A DNA stretch of 16,941 nucleotides from Candidatus Saccharimonadales bacterium (GTDB taxonomy: Bacteria > Patescibacteriota > Saccharimonadia > Saccharimonadales > Saccharimonadaceae), in assembly GCA_030146045.1 (NCBI GenBank), contig JASLDG010000021.1, forward strand, positions 1-16,941. Reading direction: 5' to 3'. The translations under genes and the position numbers were made by a program. The notes beneath the pieces are model-generated. The model saw only the letters and a program-made list of their open reading frames with translations, ran no database searches and was not told the origin of the DNA. Shown here piece by piece: positions 12,667 through 16,941 of the stretch; the stretch's first letter is position 1, and every line of letters begins with the position of its first letter.

Positions 12667-12721
12667 GAAGCGGTAGTTCAGTTGAGTTCGCTTCTCCTCT
12701 GATCTACCCTTTTGAACTACC
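12667..12721 (+). ncRNA. 3'UTR hairpin presenting an anti-Shine-Dalgarno loop (possible sRNA)
   Basis: GGTAGTTCA (12672-12680) pairs perfectly with TGAACTACC (12713-12721) around a 32-nt loop. The loop contains GCTTCTCCTCTGAT (12690-12703), the exact reverse complement of the gene's own ribosome-binding site at 12166-12179. A second block, CTTTTG (12709-12714), can pair with CAAAAG (12151-12156) in the correct antiparallel order, though it overlaps the stem end. An alternative local stem GAAGCG/CGCTTC (12667-12672 with 12689-12694) would hide part of the loop. The terminator at 12737 follows, giving a typical sRNA layout. Whether it acts within its own mRNA or as a processed RNA is unknown. 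Confidence 0.55.
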
Positions 12722-12736
12722 TAATCGTCAGCATAC

Positions 12737-12771
12737 AAAAATACCCTGTTCTCAACGAACAGGGTATTTTT
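12737..12771. terminator. Bidirectional terminator between the 12181 gene and tuf
   Basis: A perfect 15-bp stem (AAAAATACCCTGTTC and its complement) with loop TCAAC. It is flanked by A5 and T5 and serves both convergent transcripts. Confidence 0.9.
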
Positions 12772-12786
12772 AAGTCTAAACCGTGA

Positions 12787-13968
12787 TTACTTAGTAATCT
12801 TAGTTACAACACCTGCACCAACGGTGCGGCCACCCTCACGGATAGCAAAGTTCAAACCTTGCTCCATGGCGATTGGCTGGAGAAGCTTGACGTTGAATGT
12901 CAAGGTATCACCAGGCATGACCATTTCTTTGTCAGCTGGAAGTTCAACTTCACCCGTAACGTCAGTTGTACGGAAGTAGAATTGTGGCTTGTAGCCCTTT
13001 GAGAATGGAGTGTGGCGGCCACCTTCTTCTTTCTTCAAGATGTAGACCTCTGCCTCGAACTCAGTGTGAGGAGTGATGCTACCCGGCTTTGCAATAACCT
13101 GACCACGCTCGATTTGTTCGCGCTCGATACCGCGGAGCAAGAGACCAGCGTTGTCACCAGCCTGACCTTGGTCGAGGTTCTTTTTGAAGGCCTCAATACC
13201 AGTAACGACTGATTTTTGCGTGTCACGCACACCAACGATTTCAACTTCGTCGTTAAGCTTGATGACACCTTGCTCGATACGACCGGTAGCAACAGTACCA
13301 CGACCCTTGATTGAGAAGACGTCTTCGATTGGCATCAAGAAATCCTTGTCCATGTCACGGGCAGGCTCTTCGATGTAGTTATCAAGAGCGTCAACCAGAT
13401 CCATGATAGCTTTTTCAGCTTCTTCGTCACCTTCGAGCGCCTTGGTAGCAGAACCCTTGATGATAGGAGCATCTTCGTCATAGCCATTCTTCGCAAGAAG
13501 CTCACGGATATCCATTTCTACGAGCTCAACGAGTTCTGGGTCTGCGATGTCCATCTTGTTCAAGAAAACAACGAGCTTAGGAACGTTCACCTGGTGAGCA
13601 AGCAGTACGTGCTCACGAGTCTGTGGCAATGGGCCGTCAGTTGCAGCAACCACAAGGATTGCACCGTCAACCTGGGCAGCACCGGTAATCATGTTCTTAA
13701 CGTAGTCAGCGTGTCCTGGCATATCCACGTGAGCGTAGTGACGCTTCTCTGACTCGTACTCTTGGTGAGATGAAGCAATGGTGATGCCACGTGCCTTTTC
13801 TTCTGGTGCGTTGTCGATATCTTCGTAGTTACGAGGCTTGTTCACTTCGCTTGGCAGTTTCTTTGCCAAAACATGGGTGATAGCCGCAGTTAGTGTTGTT
13901 TTACCGTGGTCAACGTGACCCATGGTACCAACGTTGACGTGAGGCTTGGTTCGATCGAAATCTGCCAT
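12787..13968 (-). CDS. tuf: Translation elongation factor Tu
   Basis: 393 residues, standard for EF-Tu. GTPase motifs: GHVDHGKT (17-24), ARGITI in switch I (59-64), DMPGH (82-86) and NKMD (about 138). EF-Tu delivers aminoacyl-tRNA to the ribosomal A site. The usual bacterial DCPGH has Met instead of Cys at residue 83, and I find no cysteine in the whole protein. AGGAG lies about 12 nt before ATG 13968. It is transcribed from its own TTGACT-17-TATAAT promoter just after the antiporter stop and ends at a bidirectional terminator. fusA, rpsG and rpsL, its usual upstream neighbours, are absent. Confidence 0.98.
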   Translation of the reverse strand: MADFDRTKPHVNVGTMGHVDHGKTTLTAAITHVLAKKLPSEVNKPRNYEDIDNAPEEKARGITIASSHQEYESEKRHYAHVDMPGHADYVKNMITGAAQVDGAILVVAATDGPLPQTREHVLLAHQVNVPKLVVFLNKMDIADPELVELVEMDIRELLAKNGYDEDAPIIKGSATKALEGDEEAEKAIMDLVDALDNYIEEPARDMDKDFLMPIEDVFSIKGRGTVATGRIEQGVIKLNDEVEIVGVRDTQKSVVTGIEAFKKNLDQGQAGDNAGLLLRGIEREQIERGQVIAKPGSITPHTEFEAEVYILKKEEGGRHTPFSKGYKPQFYFRTTDVTGEVELPADKEMVMPGDTLTFNVKLLQPIAMEQGLNFAIREGGRTVGAGVVTKITK

Positions 13969-14040
13969 TATGGATTATTTCTCCTATTATTGATAATTCT
14001 CGTGTGCAGCCCCAAAGAGACTCCACAACGTATGGTTTTG

Positions 14041-14069
14041 ATTATACAGATTTATCTATCGTAAGTCAA
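14041..14069 (-). promoter_or_regulatory. Promoter of tuf
   Basis: TTGACT (14069-14064), a 17-nt spacer and TATAAT (14046-14041) on the minus strand. The -35 begins 5 nt after the antiporter stop. The leader is about 66 nt, with a weak hairpin CGTTGTG/CACACG. Confidence 0.9.
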
Positions 14070-14073
14070 AGGT

Positions 14074-15765
14074 TTATTCACCACGATGACGCGCAAGCAC
14101 CGTCCGGCCAATTTTCAGCATATGCTTTTCACGGTAACGCTCGAAGCTTTGCTTACTAATACCATGTGTTGAAATAAATGCACTCAGCCGCTCGGAACCG
14201 ATAAAATGCGGCAGCATGACGTAGGTAACTCCTAGCTTATAGAGTTCCGCTGCTTGGTTGTAGCTATTCGCATGACAGACGATCACCGCCTCTTGATTGC
14301 GACGTAAAATGTAGCGCGCCAAGGTAATATTCACCTGATGATCATTGATAGTACTGACAACGAGCTTCGCTGCATCCATGTCGATTTCAGCCAAAAGCTC
14401 AGGATCAGTTGCATCACCATAGATATAGGGAACGCCTGCCCGTTGCAATTCATCCATCATGTCAGGGTCATAGTCGATCACCGCATAGGGTTTGCCTAGT
14501 CGTCGAAATGTCTTGAGATACTGATGTCCGGTATTCTTGAGACCAAAGAGGAGTAATGGATACGCCTTATGCTCACGTTTTGTATCATTTGCGCCCGTAC
14601 GCTCAAATAGGTGCAAGTAGCGTTCAAGTTTGCTGTAAATCGTATTGTCGTACTGCATCAGATAGGTCGAAATAGTAATCGTAATCAACGCCACCAGCGT
14701 AATCACCGACGCCGCGTGCGGACCGACTAAGCCGTTGGCCAGCGCTAGCACAAACAAAATAATCGAAAATTCACTAATTTGCGACAGATTGATACCTGTC
14801 TTAAAACTCGTGCGTTTGGTGTACCCTAGCACACCCATCGAGGCCATGACGACAAGAGGTTTGAGGAGAAGTACCATAGCTGAAAGGACGAGTGCAGGCA
14901 TAAGCGCTGCACCAAGATTGTCGAGTTGAAGATTTTCGCCCAGACTAATAAAGAAGAGGATGACGAAGAAATCGCGTAGTGGCTTGAGTCGCGCACCAAT
15001 CTGAGCTGCATATGGAAGTGGCGCCAGTGCGACACCTGCCAAAAGTGCCCCAATTTCAATTGAAAACCCGACGTGATTTACGAGGCTCGCAACACCAAAC
15101 CCCCACGCGAGCGCAAACAAGAAGAGGAGTTCCTGAGACTTGGCCATTGACTTTGCAAAGCGTGGTAATACCTTGCTCGAGACCAGCGCCAGCGCAATAA
15201 TTGTAAGGATGCCTTTGCCAAGGAGCAGTGCGATCTCTACTACACCTAAACTTTGTCCCGACCCCGCCGCTGCTACAAATAGTAGTGCAAAGGTGGCGAC
15301 AATATCATCAAACAAAATCACGCCAATGGCAATACGACCGTTGAGGCGCGATGTTTCTTTTTTATCGCTGAGCACTTTAGCGATGATAATCGTACTACTA
15401 AAGAACATCCCAAGGCCAATAAGAATGGCTTCCATTTGCGTAAAATGAAACGCCGTCCCTATGAGGTAGCCGAGCGTCCCCACAGTAGCCAATACTGATA
15501 AGGCCGTCAAGAAGACTGGCTTGCCGAGGCGCTTGATTACCCCAACACTAAGCTCAAGACCAATAATAAACAACAGGAGTGCGATACCAATTTCACTAAA
15601 TGTCTCGAAAGCATGCTTATCACTGACAAGTTGCAAAATACTCGGCCCGACTAAAATACCCGTAAGAATGTGTCCAATGATCAATGGCTGTCGCAGCATG
15701 CGCATTGCCAAGGCCATCAGTGCGGCAATCACAATTACCACAGATAGCTGCGTGAATACATCCAT
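14074..15765 (-). CDS. CPA2-family cation/proton antiporter with TrkA-N regulatory domain
   Basis: 563 residues. The first ~370 form a hydrophobic Na+/H+ exchanger domain with about 12 membrane segments; the Asp-Asp pair at 153-154 (LFDDIVATF) is the ion-binding motif of CPA2 carriers. KefB/KefC-type proteins usually have Gln-Asp, so this looks more like a NapA-style exchanger. Residues about 403-520 are a TrkA-N Rossmann domain (YPLLLFGLKNTG, AVIDYDPDMM, YIYGDATDPELL). Its nucleotide loop reads GLKNTG where GxGxxG is usual, so the second glycine is lost. Inferred role: cation and pH homeostasis at the inner membrane. A possible promoter lies at 15809-15814; no terminator separates it from tuf. 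Confidence 0.92.
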   Translation of the reverse strand: MDVFTQLSVVIVIAALMALAMRMLRQPLIIGHILTGILVGPSILQLVSDKHAFETFSEIGIALLLFIIGLELSVGVIKRLGKPVFLTALSVLATVGTLGYLIGTAFHFTQMEAILIGLGMFFSSTIIIAKVLSDKKETSRLNGRIAIGVILFDDIVATFALLFVAAAGSGQSLGVVEIALLLGKGILTIIALALVSSKVLPRFAKSMAKSQELLFLFALAWGFGVASLVNHVGFSIEIGALLAGVALAPLPYAAQIGARLKPLRDFFVILFFISLGENLQLDNLGAALMPALVLSAMVLLLKPLVVMASMGVLGYTKRTSFKTGINLSQISEFSIILFVLALANGLVGPHAASVITLVALITITISTYLMQYDNTIYSKLERYLHLFERTGANDTKREHKAYPLLLFGLKNTGHQYLKTFRRLGKPYAVIDYDPDMMDELQRAGVPYIYGDATDPELLAEIDMDAAKLVVSTINDHQVNITLARYILRRNQEAVIVCHANSYNQAAELYKLGVTYVMLPHFIGSERLSAFISTHGISKQSFERYREKHMLKIGRTVLARHRGE

Positions 15766-15808
15766 TATGCCCGACCCTGCTCCTGTTTGTCTTGTGTCAT
15801 CTAAGACA

Positions 15809-15814
15809 ATTGTA
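15809..15814 (-). promoter_or_regulatory. Possible -10 element of the antiporter gene
   Basis: TACAAT on the minus strand preceded by TGC (extended -10), about 43 nt before the ATG at 15765. The -35 is weak. AGGAG lies 14 nt before the ATG, rather far. Confidence 0.55.
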
Positions 15815-15843
15815 GCACGAGATATGTGTGTATGAATACGTGC

Positions 15844-16806
15844 TTATGCTACAAGTGGATACTCGTATACATCTTCGGTTTGCTTATCGGCAAGAAGTTC
15901 AACAACCTTTTGCCAGTGCTCGGGCCCAGCTGCATGACTTGGTGACGGCCGCATCGTATCGACCACATACTCAATATTCCGATCGTACACGCGCTCATAT
16001 TCGGCGTGCGCATAGTCAACGTCAACGACATCATCCATTGATGCAGCAATATATGCCATACGATTGATAGTCTGCCCTGGAACATGCAGCTCTGCTGTCT
16101 TAAATCGTGCATCGCGAATGAGCTGGGTTTGTCCAGACACCGCCTGAAGTGGTGTCTTTGCTGTTGTCGCAAGATGTTCACGAAGAATATCAGATTGAGA
16201 AGAATCACTTTCAATATGATGCGCCCGATGCTGCATGGCGTACGTGTACATGTGTGCGAGCGACCAGCTGCGTGGCAATCGTGCCGCCGCATGCATTGCT
16301 CGCCTGGTATGTGCCGTCAATGTGTGTGCTCCGATAGGTGACGAATCGAAAACAGCTGCTTCAATCGTCCCAACCGTGTCACGAAACTCTTGGTCAGCAA
16401 GTAATTTACTGAGGACGATACCGCCCATAGAAAGTACATAAAACGAAGCGGGGCGCCCATCGTCTTCTGCGCGAGCCTCGAGTATTGCGTCGCGAACACT
16501 ATCAACTGAAAAGCCTTTTTGGGGGTACGCAACAAAGTGCGTTGAACCAAGCGAAGTAAATTGCTCGTCGAGGGCTCGAGCCAAAAATCGACCATCCGTT
16601 CGGCAACCCGGCAACACATATACCGCCTGATCCCCATCACGCTGTGTCGACACCATGCCAACACGGTCATCAAGACGTCGATTACTCCTCATCGTTGCGA
16701 CCGACTCAAGTGCAACCCCAACTGCAGCCGCACCTACCGTCGCTGCACGTAGTGGCGTTATCATCGTTATTTTTTCATGGTGTGGTGTAGGAAACGAAAA
16801 ACTCAT
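15844..16806 (-). CDS. Divergent alpha/beta-hydrolase-fold protein
   Basis: 320 residues from ATG 16806. After a short N-terminal Ala/Gly/Val-rich segment (21-37, a possible membrane anchor) comes YVLPGCRTDGRFLARALDE (63-81), a typical oxyanion-loop region, and the nucleophile elbow FYVLSMGGIVLSKLL with Ser126. The usual GxSxG reads LxMGG here: the first glycine is replaced, but SMGG is kept. A likely acid (SMDDVVD) and histidine (AGPEHWQKVVELL) lie in the C-terminal third. Substrate is unknown; lipase or esterase-type activity is possible. An ATG at 16812 is in frame but only 3 nt from AGGAG, whereas 16806 has 9 nt spacing. Upstream of the antiporter on the same strand. Confidence 0.75.
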   Translation of the reverse strand: MSFSFPTPHHEKITMITPLRAATVGAAAVGVALESVATMRSNRRLDDRVGMVSTQRDGDQAVYVLPGCRTDGRFLARALDEQFTSLGSTHFVAYPQKGFSVDSVRDAILEARAEDDGRPASFYVLSMGGIVLSKLLADQEFRDTVGTIEAAVFDSSPIGAHTLTAHTRRAMHAAARLPRSWSLAHMYTYAMQHRAHHIESDSSQSDILREHLATTAKTPLQAVSGQTQLIRDARFKTAELHVPGQTINRMAYIAASMDDVVDVDYAHAEYERVYDRNIEYVVDTMRPSPSHAAGPEHWQKVVELLADKQTEDVYEYPLVA

Positions 16807-16850
16807 AATCATGTTCTCCTCGTTTACTTGTTTGTTTTATTATGTGCTCA

Positions 16851-16914
16851 TGCTTGCAAATGTGTCGTATTGTTGTATATACGGTATATCATACTTGCTA
16901 TATAGATGCAAGCA
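16851..16914. repeat. Inverted repeat around the hydrolase promoter
   Basis: TGCTTGCA (16851-16858) and TGCAAGCA (16907-16914) are an inverted pair 48 nt apart. The right copy overlaps the -35 box and the left lies in the leader. A CTTGC/GCAAG pair also lies between -35 and -10. Possible operator sites; chance is not excluded. Confidence 0.35.
16883..16911 (-). promoter_or_regulatory. Promoter of the hydrolase gene
   Basis: TTGCAT (16911-16906), a 17-nt spacer ending in TGA, and TATACC (16888-16883) on the minus strand, about 77 nt before the ATG. Confidence 0.65.
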
Positions 16915-16941
16915 CTTTTTATTTTCGTTTCGTCATCCTGT

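Noticed and set aside
12667..12730. tRNA-like tract GGTAGTTCAGTTGAG
   Set aside because: It resembles a tRNA D-arm, but no matching acceptor stem, anticodon arm or T-loop can be formed; the 9-bp stem with the anti-Shine-Dalgarno loop explains it better.
1..16941. CRISPR arrays, IS elements, integrases, rRNA, phage genes
   Set aside because: No regularly spaced repeats, transposase motifs, terminal repeats or rRNA-like stretches were seen.

Overview
The window reads as a bacterial chromosome segment, about half G+C, most likely from the Candidate Phyla Radiation (Patescibacteria), and Saccharibacteria (TM7) is my best guess. The reasons are the compact ribosomal cluster, several genes that look leaderless, small lineage-specific genes, a zinc-free S14, and an EF-Tu with CPR-like character. 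The genetic code looks standard: TGA closes the gene at 11740-12048 directly in front of a terminator hairpin, which argues against the UGA-recoding CPR lineages. The phylum call is inference; no taxonomic search was possible.

Layout. 1-1360 (-) holds the N-terminal part of a DEAH-type RNA helicase that runs off the left edge. 1457-2095 (+) is an unrecognised small gene interrupted by an in-frame TAA. 2162-8797 (-) is a 15-gene ribosomal operon, rplC-rplD-rplW-rplB-rpsS-rplV-rpsC-rplP-rpmC-rpsQ-rplN-rplX-rplE-rpsN-rpsH, with junctions of 1-3 nt or TAATG overlaps. It starts from one strong promoter with a structured leader and ends at a strong hairpin, so the usual spc continuation (rplF, rplR, rpsE and so on) is not here. 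9049-11143 holds accessory genes: a 105-aa unknown (+), a VanY-type M15 peptidase (+) and two small membrane proteins (-). rpsJ (-, 11240-11557) follows. Two more unknown small + genes come next (11740-12048, 12181-12648), then tuf (-, 12787-13968), a CPA2 cation/proton antiporter with a TrkA-N domain (-, 14074-15765) and a divergent alpha/beta hydrolase (-, 15844-16806).

Read along the minus strand, tuf, rpsJ and rplC keep the ancestral str-S10 order, but islands of small genes with their own promoters and terminators separate them. Three of the plus-strand island genes share a promoter type (extended -10 TGnTATAAT, then ATGGCT or ATAGCT six bases later).

The most interesting signal is in the 12181-12648 transcript. 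A 14-base CU-rich tract in its 3' region (12690-12703) is the exact reverse complement of the gene's own ribosome-binding site (12166-12179). The tract sits inside the 32-nt loop of a 9-bp stem, followed by a terminator. This looks like a 3'UTR, or an RNA derived from it, that can mask its own Shine-Dalgarno and perhaps also those of rplB and rpsC. Every stretch between genes is shorter than 300 bases; their promoters, leaders and terminators are listed individually.
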